Assembly (NCBI GenBank): GCA_002294285.1
Contig: DBFL01000061.1
Span: 9,955 to 73,954 of the forward strand
From: Candidatus Neomicrothrix sp. UBA881
Lineage (GTDB): Bacteria; Actinomycetota; Acidimicrobiia; Acidimicrobiales; MedAcidi-G1
Direction of reading: 5' to 3'
DNA length: 64,000 bases
The notes under the pieces are model-generated. The model was not told the origin of the DNA. It searched no databases and saw nothing but the letters and a program-made list of their open reading frames with translations. Both the position numbers and the translations under genes were made by a program. This document shows positions 18,251 through 27,740 of the stretch, in pieces (position 1 is the stretch's first letter; the number at the start of each line of letters is the position of its first letter).

Positions 18251-18634
18251 TCACCCTTCCAGTAGGGAGCGATATGACTCAGCGTCTAAAAGTAGACCTT
18301 CTGGACTTGACCCTTCTGTAGCCATTAAACAAATCCATCCCTCTCCATATGGGTCGTCGTTTATTTTTGTTGGATATGACTCCAGGTCGTCATTAATCTC
18401 AAGAATTTTTCCACTTACTGGAGCAGAGATTTCCGAAACTGATTTACTGGACTCAACTTCTCCCAACATATTTCCCTTTTCTATCTCCAAATCGACAGCG
18501 GGTAGTTCGACGAAAACAACTTCACCTAACGCATCTTGTGCATAATCAGTCACTCCGATCCGGATTAACCCATCTCCCTCGATACGCACCCATTGGTGAT
18601 CCTCAGAATACATAAGGTCTTCAGGGATATTCAT
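18251..18634 (-). CDS. gcvH: Glycine cleavage system H protein
   Basis: A 127-residue lipoyl carrier that shuttles the aminomethyl group between the P, T and L proteins. The lipoylated lysine sits in EVESSKSVSEISAPVSG (about residue 61). HQWVRIEGDGLIRIGVTDYAQDALGEVVFVELP is the usual N-terminal half and GEGWICLM the usual C-terminal one. No other gcv genes are in the window. It starts the run garA-MerR-hpt-nuclease-MerR on the minus strand, six bases upstream of garA. Confidence 0.95.
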   Translation of the reverse strand: MNIPEDLMYSEDHQWVRIEGDGLIRIGVTDYAQDALGEVVFVELPAVDLEIEKGNMLGEVESSKSVSEISAPVSGKILEINDDLESYPTKINDDPYGEGWICLMATEGSSPEGLLLDAESYRSLLEG

Positions 18635-18689
18635 AAAGTCGAAACTAGCGTCAAAGTGCTCATTTTTATAATAGAGAAAGAAAAATTCA

Positions 18690-19268
18690 TTAAAATGACT
18701 GGCGGTCTTGTCGACGTTCTTTCAAAACTTCCGATGCCAGCGGTATGTACATAAATGCGGCAAACCAGGAGATTATTAGTCCCGGCAAGCCACAGATATA
18801 AGCGAAAACAGCAAAAAATTCGTTAATCGAAATAGTTGATTCGCCCGCTAAAAAAGAAGGAACAGCGAAAAGCATTGCGAATGTACCAGTTTTACCCCAC
18901 CATAAAACGTCTATTCTCCTAGCGCCTAAAAGTGCCAGCAGCACAGTCCCTCCTCCAACCAACAACTCTCTAACTAATGCAAGTACTGCAAACCAAATTG
19001 GAATTGAATCATCAACTATCAAAGCCGGTATAGCAACTATCAGAAGAAGCCTGTCAGCAGTTGGGTCCAAAATTTTTCCTAGTTCTGAAGTTTGATTGAA
19101 CTTCCTTGCAATCCACCCGTCGATCCAGTCTGTTGCTCCAAGTGCTGCTAAGAGAAGTGCAGCTGCAGATCGATCTTCAACTCCAAAAAGGATCCAAACA
19201 AACAGGGGAATGCAAAGAAGTCGCAGAACGCTAATCAGATTAGGAATGGTAAAAATTTTGTTACCCAT
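18690..19268 (-). CDS. pgsA: CDP-alcohol phosphatidyltransferase (phosphatidylglycerophosphate synthase-like)
   Basis: A 192-residue integral membrane enzyme making phosphatidylglycerol phosphate or a related phospholipid from CDP-diacylglycerol. The family's catalytic signature is complete: D-W-I-D-G-W-I-A-R, then G-K-I-L-D-P-T-A-D-R near residues 45-75. Several membrane helices follow. A pgsA paralogue lies near gcvH/garA in mycobacteria too (Rv1822). It diverges from the HIT protein gene; the ATG at 19268 begins MGNKIFTIPNLISVLR, a standard opening. Confidence 0.88.
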   Translation of the reverse strand: MGNKIFTIPNLISVLRLLCIPLFVWILFGVEDRSAAALLLAALGATDWIDGWIARKFNQTSELGKILDPTADRLLLIVAIPALIVDDSIPIWFAVLALVRELLVGGGTVLLALLGARRIDVLWWGKTGTFAMLFAVPSFLAGESTISINEFFAVFAYICGLPGLIISWFAAFMYIPLASEVLKERRQDRQSF

Positions 19269-19360
19269 CGTGACAATCTATCCTTCTCTAGGGGCAGAAT
19301 ATTCATAGCTAGGTATGGCCGTGTTTGACCAAAGAGACAATTATTGAAAAGCTAGCATTT

Positions 19361-19759
19361 ATGCCGTCAGTTTTTACTCGAATCCTCTCAAGAGAGATAC
19401 CTGGACACATACTTTGGGAGGACCCAGAGTGCTTCGCATTCCTTGACATTCGACCAATTAATCGTGGCCACACCCTGGTTGTACCCAACCAAGAAATAGA
19501 CATGTGGACAGACCTAACCGAAGAAACGGCTTCACATTGTATGAAGATCGCACAAAAAATAGGAAAAGCCCAAATGAAAGCTTTCAAACCCAACCGCATA
19601 GGATTAATGATCGCTGGTTTTGAAGTACCGCACGTTCATCTACACGTAATACCTATTGATGATATGAGTCATTTGGACTTCGCTAATGCCAATTCAAACA
19701 TATCCTCGGATGAACTCGCCTCAGACTTGGAGTTACTTCAGAAATGCCTCTCTAAATAA
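19361..19759 (+). CDS. HIT family hydrolase
   Basis: A 132-residue histidine-triad nucleotide hydrolase. The triad H-V-H-L-H-V-I-P lies at about residue 96, with FAFLDIRPINRGHTLVVPNQE upstream, the classical HIT substrate region. I started at the ATG at 19361 (MPSVFTRILSREIPG), which matches the usual HIT opening; the frame extends to a TTG at 19325 without family resemblance. The gene sits alone between pgsA (divergent) and a membrane protein (convergent). Confidence 0.87.
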   Translation: MPSVFTRILSREIPGHILWEDPECFAFLDIRPINRGHTLVVPNQEIDMWTDLTEETASHCMKIAQKIGKAQMKAFKPNRIGLMIAGFEVPHVHLHVIPIDDMSHLDFANANSNISSDELASDLELLQKCLSK

Positions 19760-19779
19760 GGTTCGTGAAACTTCAGATA

Positions 19780-21348
19780 CTAGCTTGAACCCGGTTTGCG
19801 AATCCAGGTTTGCACACCTTTAGATTCGAAGCGTTTAACGAAACCGAGCTCACTCATTTTTTCAGAATAAGCAATATATTCGTCAGCAAGCCAGTTTGTA
19901 ATATTCGTATCAAAGATCACTGCATCTATGTTTTTCAACTGTTCTGGGTCAGGTGAAACATAATCAGTGTTTTCAAGAACAAAAGCGTTTTTACGATTAG
20001 CTATTTCTGGGTACAGATTTGCTGGGGCCATAACACTTGCATCATCACCCAGCCAAAAGGCTGAGGTAATTCTTGCTATATCAACTTCATCTCTTCTTCC
20101 CCATTCCCAAGGCTTCTCGAAAGGAGAGGAAGCGGAATCACGGATAAAAAAAACAGTTGCGGTCAGCAACAAGACAGTCAGTATTCGCCGACCTACGAGT
20201 ACCCTACTGACGCCTGAGGTGCCGATTTTGTTTAAAGCATAAGCAGCTGCGATGAAAACCATAACTAACACAGCCACGTCTTGTTGAGGATTTCCTAAAG
20301 GCCCTATAGGAACGTCTGCTACAAGGTAAAAAATTAACAGTGGGACAACTGGCATCACATATCGAAGATGAATTAATGGAAGAAATAGAACAGGAGCAAC
20401 AATCAAAATTAATTGCTCAAAATTATCTCTGACTAAAAGTTCTTTTAGAAGGCCGAAAGGATCCGAGAAAATTCCGAAAATCACATCCAAAGAACCATCT
20501 CCAAAATGTTTAAACGCTGCAATATGAGGATAAGAACCTGTTCCAATTAAAGGCTGGATCCAAAATGCCATTACCGAAAACCACACAAAACCTAGAGAAA
20601 TTAGAATCCTTCCAGCAATTTTTTTATTCTCGAAAGCAAAAACTATTCCAAGGGCCAGTACGGCCAATCCTAGATCTGCACGTGATATTAGGACTAAAAA
20701 TATAAATCCTGAACTCACCAACCACTTATCCCGGTGTCCGGCCAAATATGCGGCGAGTAAAGCAGGTATGGCAAATGACTCGGGATAAAAGCCAGCGAGA
20801 TTCAAATTATGGATAGAAGGATGCAAAGAATAAGCAAATACCAGAGCTGCTGCACCTCCGGTTCTTAGATTGGCAGGACCTCTAGCGATCCGCCATATAG
20901 GAACCACACCTAACCCTAACGCGATTGCCTGAATCACCAGCATGAACTCTCCTGAAGGAAAAACTCTCGCAATTAGAGCTATCGGCCAAAATAACCAAGA
21001 CGCTTGAACAGCAAAAATATTCATACCTAATTGATTTACTTCTGGCGACTCACCCAGTTCCAAAAGGTGTGAAGCTTGTATGTAGTACCCGATTTGTTCA
21101 CTAAAGCTTAAATCTCTGAATCGTGCTAGCGACAAAAGCGTTAGGGACAAACTGAGTAGGAATGCCCCCAACCAAGGAATTAGACGATCTGCTAGTGGAG
21201 AATCGAAATGAGCCTGAAGGCGAAGAATTGCTATATCAGCTTTTCTACGAAGAGCTATCAGTGTTGAAGTTACTTGTTCGCCAGTTCTTTCAAAACTTTT
21301 AACTCCAAACATCGCGGTTTCGTCAAAAAAAGGCTTTTTACTATTCAA
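19780..21348 (-). CDS. DUF2079 family polytopic membrane protein
   Basis: A 522-residue membrane protein with about ten hydrophobic helices and a C-terminal soluble tail. The early QIGYYIQASHLLELGESPEV and the HPSIHNLNLAGFYPESFAIPALLAAYL segment fit DUF2079, a family distantly related to GT-C mannosyltransferases. An acceptor or donor cannot be named. Its start overlaps the end of the upstream hypothetical gene by eight bases, so the two are translationally coupled and probably share an envelope function. Confidence 0.75.
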   Translation of the reverse strand: MNSKKPFFDETAMFGVKSFERTGEQVTSTLIALRRKADIAILRLQAHFDSPLADRLIPWLGAFLLSLSLTLLSLARFRDLSFSEQIGYYIQASHLLELGESPEVNQLGMNIFAVQASWLFWPIALIARVFPSGEFMLVIQAIALGLGVVPIWRIARGPANLRTGGAAALVFAYSLHPSIHNLNLAGFYPESFAIPALLAAYLAGHRDKWLVSSGFIFLVLISRADLGLAVLALGIVFAFENKKIAGRILISLGFVWFSVMAFWIQPLIGTGSYPHIAAFKHFGDGSLDVIFGIFSDPFGLLKELLVRDNFEQLILIVAPVLFLPLIHLRYVMPVVPLLIFYLVADVPIGPLGNPQQDVAVLVMVFIAAAYALNKIGTSGVSRVLVGRRILTVLLLTATVFFIRDSASSPFEKPWEWGRRDEVDIARITSAFWLGDDASVMAPANLYPEIANRKNAFVLENTDYVSPDPEQLKNIDAVIFDTNITNWLADEYIAYSEKMSELGFVKRFESKGVQTWIRKPGSS

Positions 21349-22621
21349 TTACGCACGACCCCGCTGATTGACCAGCAGAACTCATACCCAAATCAATTTG
21401 CAGTGTGTCGCCTGATGCGCCACCAAATTTTGGTATGACGACGTTTTCGACACCTTCCGGAACTTCGATTGTCCCTCTTACCGAGAGCACTTCCCACCCA
21501 TTCAAATCTGCTTCAGAGCTTTCAAGACCAAACCGAACTTTTTCAGCCCATCCGACTCCTCCTTCAGGCAGTTTTTGTGGATTGTCTCTCTGTGGGATAG
21601 AAATGGGCAGTATAAGAGCTGAATCACCTATACATGTAGGTTGCGTTTTAGTCATCTGGAACTGAACGGGACAAGTGGCATTTGACCCAGCATAATAAAC
21701 CACATCTAAGGGCCTCAGATCCTTTGTTGTAACTGAAACCATTGTGCAGGATTCAGCGACCCAACCAACAGGACCAACTAAGGCAATCTGTCCTTCTCGG
21801 TACTGAAAAACCGTAGCAGTCAAAACACCTGGAGGTATCGGAAGAACTCCTTCACCGACATCAACTTCAATACGATCCATAAGTGATCCCTGTCCATCTC
21901 TAACTGCGACCACTCGATCTGCTACTGCCACCAAGGCAGGTTCCGCGACAGGGTTTGAAAAGGCCAGAAAATTTTTCGACTGTTCGCCTGTTTGTGTAGA
22001 AGTAACTGCAGAAAACCTTAGACCTAAACCACTTTCATCTTCAGAACCACCTGTTAGCGCTTTTAACGAGAAAAAAATGACCAAAACCAAAGCAATACCT
22101 ATTGCCGCAGTTATTGAGCGTCTAAGCACCGCGCTCTGCAGTTCTGAAGCAATTGCAGCTTCACTACGTCTTTCTGCTCGCGACCTCGGTCCAAAAGCTT
22201 CCGACCGGTTACCTCCACTCAAAAGAGTCGCCCAACTCTCAATGGTTTCTTCTGGGAAACGTAAAGCTAGTCGAGCAAATTCTTCTTCTTCATCAGGCCC
22301 GAAAAGCAATAAAAGATCATTTTCCTTCGCAAAATCAATCGGATCAGTGCTATCAATCAAATCTCGCTCTCCAGCCAAACGTTTCAAAAATTTCAGTATT
22401 TCCTCATCAGCTTCTTCCGTAGACCATTTACCACCAGGTGTAACTTGATACGCAGCTACCGGAGATTTAGATTGATTTTGTGTTTTAAAAAAAGTTTGTC
22501 TTCTGGCGCGTGTTTTCTCGTCAGAAAGTTCCAACTCGTTTCTACTCTCGCTCTCTACTTCTTCGACACTCTCGTCTAAGGTCTCTGCGTCTACGTTATT
22601 TTCGCTATCTTCTTCGTCCAT
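21341..22621 (-). CDS. Hypothetical single-pass membrane protein with acidic cytoplasmic N-terminus
   Basis: A 426-residue protein I do not recognise. Residues 1-50 are highly acidic and low-complexity (Glu/Asp/Ser), 65-135 are helical, one membrane segment lies at about 170-188 (SITAAIGIALVLVIFFSLKAL), and the remaining 235 residues are probably extracellular beta-rich sequence with a few cysteines. The topology suggests an envelope or secretion accessory protein. It is coupled to the DUF2079 gene and diverges from the LysM lipoprotein gene, with 161 bases between the two proposed starts. Confidence 0.6.
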   Translation of the reverse strand: MDEEDSENNVDAETLDESVEEVESESRNELELSDEKTRARRQTFFKTQNQSKSPVAAYQVTPGGKWSTEEADEEILKFLKRLAGERDLIDSTDPIDFAKENDLLLLFGPDEEEEFARLALRFPEETIESWATLLSGGNRSEAFGPRSRAERRSEAAIASELQSAVLRRSITAAIGIALVLVIFFSLKALTGGSEDESGLGLRFSAVTSTQTGEQSKNFLAFSNPVAEPALVAVADRVVAVRDGQGSLMDRIEVDVGEGVLPIPPGVLTATVFQYREGQIALVGPVGWVAESCTMVSVTTKDLRPLDVVYYAGSNATCPVQFQMTKTQPTCIGDSALILPISIPQRDNPQKLPEGGVGWAEKVRFGLESSEADLNGWEVLSVRGTIEVPEGVENVVIPKFGGASGDTLQIDLGMSSAGQSAGSCVIE

Positions 22622-22782
22622 TTTTTTCCTTGGTACCTACCAAGAGAATACGCAATAGATACTTGCCAACTGGTTCACTTTCAATTTTTTATTCACAATT
22701 CTAAACTTGACGCTTAAAACACGATGCTAGACACTAGTCTCATCTCGCGGTCGGTGTTTTAATGGTTTCAGGAGATCAACTC

Positions 22783-24570
22783 ATGCGAAGTAGATATATT
22801 AAGTTCGCTCTCTTAATAGCTTTAATAGCCTCTGCATGTTCCACTGAAAGCACTCAGGAAATGGAAATAGTTGATTCGGAAATACTGAAAAACAATTCGA
22901 TTGTCTCAACTTCTCAACCGGTCTCAGATTCCAAAACATATGACGATAATTATCAGACAGAAGCCTTTAAAGAAGAAACCCTTGAGTTGTCCGAGATTCA
23001 AAAGAACACTTGGGAATTCTCAATAGATTTCTCTGAGCAATCTCTTCGAATCGATCGAGGTCACCCCTTCCAATCCATAGAAGAATTTTGCAGAATTTAC
23101 TCACCGATTAAAGAGGAAATACTTCCGGCTACTGTGCAGGTCAAAAAAGGTGAATCTCTCGCAATAATTGCGTCTCGGCACGACTTGACACTCGAAGAAA
23201 TACTCGAAATGAACGAAATCGCAAATCCTAATTTAATTTTTGTAGGCCAGGAGATTCGAATCGGAGAAGAAATACAAACTGGAATAGGACCTCAAGCAAC
23301 TGGTCGAGGAATAACCGAAGATTCAATAATCATCTCCTACATACGTACAGATAACAGTGAACTAGCGATACATGGTTTCGAAGATTTCCGTGGTGACTTA
23401 TCAGAGATATTTTCTTCTTTCGTCAAAATTCTTAATGAAGATTGTGGAGGTTTCCACGGAAGAAAAATCGATCTTAGAGAAGTGCTCACTTACCCAATCC
23501 AAGTCTCAGAAATTGACACTTCGACTCTGGGTAATATCGCCTGTCTTGACGCAACTAAAGAAATCCCTGCAGTGATAGTTGTCGATATTTCAGGATTCTC
23601 CGGTTCATTAGAAAAATGTGTAGTTGATGAAAATAAAACAGCTCTAATTTCATCAAAAGTCTTACCGTCCAAATATTTTGGCAATTCAGATGGTCGGCTT
23701 CTTCTTGATAACTTCTCTGCAGAGCAAGCTTTCTCTCTAATGTTAGATTTTTCTGAAGAAAATAACCTCTTATCAGATAAATCAATTGCCATAGTCGCTG
23801 ACGACACTTTGGAGGAATTTGAATCGGTTTTTACTGGACTTGTGGAAACTCTCAGAAAGCTCAATTACAACCCCTCTGTGTATCTACTTAGCTGCGAAGG
23901 CGGCATCTTTTGTAATGCCGGTATAGAAAAAACCATTGAGGGTTTGACCGAAAAACCACCAGATGTGCTTTTTCCTTTACTTAATCCGATCTCACTTCCT
24001 GAACTGTTGACTCAGATGATTCAAAATGATCTACCTAAGCCTCAGATAATACAATCAGGTTTTAACCAGCAAGATGATGAAATCTCAACGAACCATATCT
24101 TCAACTACGGAGGAGCGGAAGTCGCTAATTACTACAATGGATCCCTAATTATCTCTCATCCATATGTAGAGGACCAGAGAGTGAATGACGGTGTTTTTTC
24201 TGACTTCGAAGATATGTGTCTTACCGAGTATTCACGTATCTCCAACCTTGATCAACACACCATTGACTACCGAAGAACCAAAACGATTTTGAGGGTTTGT
24301 TCAGTTTTACGATACATAGCTCGCGCTCTTTACGATTCTGGAATCAATCCCAGTCGAAGAAAAATACATGAAACGCTTTCTAATCTGGAATCAGTAGATA
24401 CCCCTGGTTTGCCGCTAGGGTCTTTCCACTCCTATAAACCAACAATGCCTTCATCCATACAAAAGATGGAATACAAGTTTCCCTGTGTTCTAAATAAGGA
24501 AACCGAACTGAGAAATCAATACGGCTGCATCATTTCAACTGACCACTCGGAGAGCATCTATCGTGAATAA
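22783..24570 (+). CDS. Lipoprotein with LysM domain and periplasmic-binding-protein-like domain
   Basis: A 595-residue secreted lipoprotein. The signal peptide ends in the lipobox LIASAC, giving Cys19. A LysM domain lies at about residues 117-161 (VKKGESLAIIASRHDLTLEEILEMNEI...VGQEIRI), binding peptidoglycan. The rest, from about 170, has the alternating pattern of type I periplasmic-binding folds (branched-chain amino-acid receptor type). I chose the ATG at 22783 because AGGAG precedes it; an upstream ATG at 22762 would add seven residues. No ABC permease genes are adjacent, so it may be a wall-anchored sensor or scaffold. Confidence 0.7.
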   Translation: MRSRYIKFALLIALIASACSTESTQEMEIVDSEILKNNSIVSTSQPVSDSKTYDDNYQTEAFKEETLELSEIQKNTWEFSIDFSEQSLRIDRGHPFQSIEEFCRIYSPIKEEILPATVQVKKGESLAIIASRHDLTLEEILEMNEIANPNLIFVGQEIRIGEEIQTGIGPQATGRGITEDSIIISYIRTDNSELAIHGFEDFRGDLSEIFSSFVKILNEDCGGFHGRKIDLREVLTYPIQVSEIDTSTLGNIACLDATKEIPAVIVVDISGFSGSLEKCVVDENKTALISSKVLPSKYFGNSDGRLLLDNFSAEQAFSLMLDFSEENNLLSDKSIAIVADDTLEEFESVFTGLVETLRKLNYNPSVYLLSCEGGIFCNAGIEKTIEGLTEKPPDVLFPLLNPISLPELLTQMIQNDLPKPQIIQSGFNQQDDEISTNHIFNYGGAEVANYYNGSLIISHPYVEDQRVNDGVFSDFEDMCLTEYSRISNLDQHTIDYRRTKTILRVCSVLRYIARALYDSGINPSRRKIHETLSNLESVDTPGLPLGSFHSYKPTMPSSIQKMEYKFPCVLNKETELRNQYGCIISTDHSESIYRE

Positions 24571-25632
24571 TCAAGGACGAACTTCGTAATATAGATTCGT
24601 TGGATCATCGACCTTGTGTTGCTGAAAAGAGGTAAATCCTGCCTCTCTGGTCATCTCTGATAACAAATCTGGATTCAAACCTAAAGTACCCAAACCTAAA
24701 GTGTCTTTATCAGACATTGCTGATGACAAACACGTAGTTATCGAAGTTGCGTACATCAATGCGAGAACTGGGTTTCTCAAATTGTCATCCCATACAGCAG
24801 AAGATTTGATTTCTTTCACTAAAAGAGTTCCGTCCTTTTTCAATGCACCCCAAATAGCTTTAAGGGCCAAGTCAGGTCTTGGCATGTCATGAAGGCAGTC
24901 CAACGTCATTGCGAAATCCACGTCTCCCGAATCAGGAATCTCCTCTGCCCCAAGATTAAATAGCTCAACGTTTTCAAATTCTGAAAATCTTTGTTTAGCG
25001 GCTTCTATAGCCCTACTAGAAGGATCATAACCAACAAAAAAAGACTCAGGAAAGGCTTCAGCTAAAAGTTCTATAGCAAGTCCAGTTCCACAACCTACAT
25101 CCAGAACTTTCGCTCCTTTTTTCATCTTGTTCGCCACACCATCCAACAGAGGCAGGACCTGAGAAACTAGCAATGCTTTAGACATGGGACCACACATAGC
25201 TTCCACTGCGTGCTCTGAACCCTCTCCTTGTCCGTCATAACTTAAACCGATTCCGGTTTTAAATGCTTCAGCGATTCCATCAATGACTTCAATAGGCTTA
25301 ATATTCGCAAAAACTGCAGCGGCATAAGTAGGTTCGTCCGCTTTAGAAAGAACCGCTGCACCTTCTGCTTCTAGCTCAAAACTAACGCCGTCGGAAGTTT
25401 TTATTAGACCCGCGGCTGCATTACACCTTAGCCACTCCAAAATCCATCTTTCATGACAGCCTGAGACTTCAGACAGTTCTTTAGCCGAGATCATGCCTTG
25501 GCCATCCATAGCTCTATAAAGGCCTAAACGATAACCGAGATGTATCATCAACGAGACCATTTCTCCTTGTTTGAACAACCAAGTGTTCAAGGCGTATTTT
25601 TGTAATTTTTCCAAATCTAAATTTTCACTCAC
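24571..25632 (-). CDS. SAM-dependent methyltransferase with N-terminal winged helix
   Basis: A 353-residue class I methyltransferase. The N-terminal part is a winged-helix module like those of O-methyltransferases (YRLGLYRAMDGQGMISAKELSEVSGCHERWILEWL). The SAM motif is AKVLDVGCGTGLAIELLAEAF near residue 180, followed by FVGYDPS and a TLDCLHDMPRP motif. I placed the start at the GTG at 25632 (VSENLDLEKL), preceded by GGTGAGG; it overlaps the Rieske gene by eight bases. The open frame to 25716 lies wholly within the Rieske gene. The substrate is unknown. Confidence 0.78.
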   Translation of the reverse strand: MSENLDLEKLQKYALNTWLFKQGEMVSLMIHLGYRLGLYRAMDGQGMISAKELSEVSGCHERWILEWLRCNAAAGLIKTSDGVSFELEAEGAAVLSKADEPTYAAAVFANIKPIEVIDGIAEAFKTGIGLSYDGQGEGSEHAVEAMCGPMSKALLVSQVLPLLDGVANKMKKGAKVLDVGCGTGLAIELLAEAFPESFFVGYDPSSRAIEAAKQRFSEFENVELFNLGAEEIPDSGDVDFAMTLDCLHDMPRPDLALKAIWGALKKDGTLLVKEIKSSAVWDDNLRNPVLALMYATSITTCLSSAMSDKDTLGLGTLGLNPDLLSEMTREAGFTSFQQHKVDDPTNLYYEVRP

Positions 25633-25981
25633 TGTTGTCCTCACCTTCCAAAGCAATCCAGATTTTGCCTTCTTTCTCATAACATGGAAATACTTCGATG
25701 TCCCCTTTCGGGTCACGTCTACCTTTTACATTTAACTTGCATCCTTCTCCCAGTGTCGAGAAGCGCCAGAAATGTGTCATGCAAATTATCTCTTCACCAT
25801 CAACTACACCTTCGGATGCCAAGTGTGTCCATTGATGGGGACACCTTGCTTCCATTGTGCACAACACTCCATTCTCAGTTCTCCAAACGATCAGGTCCCT
25901 GCCATTTATAGAGGTGTCGATTATTTGACCACGCTCAGGTGGATTTAAGTTGGAATTTAAAAAACTATTGTTGTTACCCAA
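25625..25981 (-). CDS. Rieske 2Fe-2S ferredoxin-like protein
   Basis: A 118-residue soluble Rieske domain. The cluster ligands are C-P-H (in MEARCPHQWTHLA) and, about 20 residues later, C-M-T-H-F-W, with no extra cysteines for the disulfide of respiratory Rieske proteins, so it is the ferredoxin type. It overlaps the methyltransferase gene and lies four bases downstream of ftsX. It probably delivers electrons to an oxygenase or acts with the methyltransferase; no oxygenase subunit is beside it. Confidence 0.82.
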   Translation of the reverse strand: MGNNNSFLNSNLNPPERGQIIDTSINGRDLIVWRTENGVLCTMEARCPHQWTHLASEGVVDGEEIICMTHFWRFSTLGEGCKLNVKGRRDPKGDIEVFPCYEKEGKIWIALEGEDNSE

Positions 25982-25984
25982 AAG

Positions 25985-26881
25985 TCAGACATCCAAGTAT
26001 CTGGTCACAGCAAAAGCTGAACCGATCATGCCGATCGCTGCTCCAATCACTAGTATCCAGATACTTGTGCTCCATACGAAACCATCTGGAACCGCAAATC
26101 CCCTAAATAGAGGCACTGCCTCAGACTCCTGAAAATAAGCAAGAACTTTACTGTCAACTACGAATAGAGCCGGAACCGCAAGTCCAGCTCCCATGAGGCC
26201 ATGTATGGTCCCTTCAAGCATAAATGGAATCCTTATAAACCAATTTGTAGCACCAACCAACTTCATGACCTCTATTTCAGTTTTCCGGCCAGATATAGCA
26301 GTGAAAACAGTATTTAATATCAGTACAGCTGAAACGGCTACCAGAACTATTGCCGCTACCAGTAGAGCCTGACTCACTCTTGTAGAAAAATCCTCTATTT
26401 GCCTAATGGCTTCTGTCGCTGTTGCTACCTCTTTAACACCAGGTTGTTCAGAAAACTGTCTAGCTAATTCCGTAACATTGTCAGCATCAGGGTCACTTGG
26501 AACAATCCGATAAGAGGGAGGCATTATCTCGGGTGTAACACTCTCAACCAGTTCGGGTTTGTCAACAAAAAGTTCACGAAACTCTTCGTACGCAGCGAAT
26601 TTATCAACATAAACATACTCTTTGATCGCAGGGCTCGTATCTAAAACTTTTCTGATTGCTTCATTTTGGTTTTCTAATGCGTCAGCATTCATGAAAACAA
26701 TAAATTCAACACCTTCTTGAAATTGTGCAGTAGCCTGATCGGCTCCCTCTCGAATCAGCAAAGATGAACCAACTAGTGCCAAGGATATGGCAACAGTCAA
26801 GATAGCTGCAAGAGTTAAACTGAGGTTCCTCCAAAGACTTACAAACGTCTCACGAATAAAATACCAAAATCTAAAAATCAT
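25985..26881 (-). CDS. ftsX: Cell division protein FtsX
   Basis: A 298-residue membrane partner of FtsE that controls peptidoglycan hydrolases at the septum. The layout fits: a first membrane helix at about residues 20-42, an extracellular domain of about 130 residues (EFIVFMNADALENQNEAIRKVL...), then three helices ending near the C-terminus, with GRKTEIEVMKLVGATNWFIRIPFMLEG as the conserved cytoplasmic loop. It follows ftsE by 34 bases. smpB, which usually follows ftsX in actinobacteria, is missing here, replaced by the Rieske gene. Confidence 0.92.
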   Translation of the reverse strand: MIFRFWYFIRETFVSLWRNLSLTLAAILTVAISLALVGSSLLIREGADQATAQFQEGVEFIVFMNADALENQNEAIRKVLDTSPAIKEYVYVDKFAAYEEFRELFVDKPELVESVTPEIMPPSYRIVPSDPDADNVTELARQFSEQPGVKEVATATEAIRQIEDFSTRVSQALLVAAIVLVAVSAVLILNTVFTAISGRKTEIEVMKLVGATNWFIRIPFMLEGTIHGLMGAGLAVPALFVVDSKVLAYFQESEAVPLFRGFAVPDGFVWSTSIWILVIGAAIGMIGSAFAVTRYLDV

Positions 26882-26915
26882 CCAGTCGCACTCTCATCAT
26901 AAACGCAACGTATAT

Positions 26916-27593
26916 TCATTCGTAAACTCCACGTGATTCATCGCGTACAAGAATTCCCCTGTCCAGCTCTATAACCCTTCGTCTCATCGAGTCCACGATT
27001 CCTCGGTCATGAGTGGCCATTACAACAGTAGTTCCACTGCGGTTTATTCTGTCCAAAAGCCTCATAATGCCAACAGATGTCGCCGGATCTAAATTTCCAG
27101 TTGGTTCATCAGCTAAAAGAATCAAAGGTCTATTAACAAAAGCTCTAGCGATCGACACTCTCTGCTGCTCACCGCCGGACAACTCTTCCGGAAGACGATC
27201 AGCTTTTTTAGAAAGCCCAACAAGTTCCAAAATAGCGGGAACTTGACGTTTGATTATTGGCCTTGGTCTTCCTATTACTTCCAGGGCAAAAGCAACATTT
27301 TCGATGACTGTTTTTTTCGGTAAAAGCTTGTAGTCCTGAAATACATAGCCAATTTGTCTCCTCAGGTAGGGCACTTTCCAAGAACTGAGCGAACTAATAT
27401 CTTTTCCCGCAACTAAAATTTTTCCCGCATCAGGAACTTCTTCTCTATTAATCAAGCGGATAAAAGTCGACTTTCCTGAACCTGAAGGACCGACAAGAAA
27501 TACAAATTCGCCTCTTTGTATTTCAGCTGATGCCTCTCTAAGAGCCACAACTGTACCTTTATAGGATTTAGTGACAGCTTCAAATCGGATCAT
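26916..27593 (-). CDS. ftsE: Cell division ATP-binding protein FtsE
   Basis: A 225-residue ABC ATPase. Walker A is GPSGSGKST (about residues 35-43), the Q-loop [17 protein letters not shown], the signature LSGGEQQRV, and Walker [14 protein letters not shown]; the VFQDYKLLP stretch is diagnostic of FtsE. It is encoded directly before ftsX, and prfB lies 147 bases upstream, the same order as in mycobacteria (prfB-ftsE-ftsX). Confidence 0.94.
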   Translation of the reverse strand: MIRFEAVTKSYKGTVVALREASAEIQRGEFVFLVGPSGSGKSTFIRLINREEVPDAGKILVAGKDISSLSSWKVPYLRRQIGYVFQDYKLLPKKTVIENVAFALEVIGRPRPIIKRQVPAILELVGLSKKADRLPEELSGGEQQRVSIARAFVNRPLILLADEPTGNLDPATSVGIMRLLDRINRSGTTVVMATHDRGIVDSMRRRVIELDRGILVRDESRGVYE

Positions 27594-27740
27594 TATTGCC
27601 CCCTGTCACGTCTTTTGTAGTCAATTCGAAAAGTACTATCACTTTTTATCATCAAATGACTCGTAAATATAACTTTTGGCATCGCGGAGAAAGTAGCAGA
27701 TAGACGGCACGAAAACATTTCATTACCTCTCCTTTCCCGT

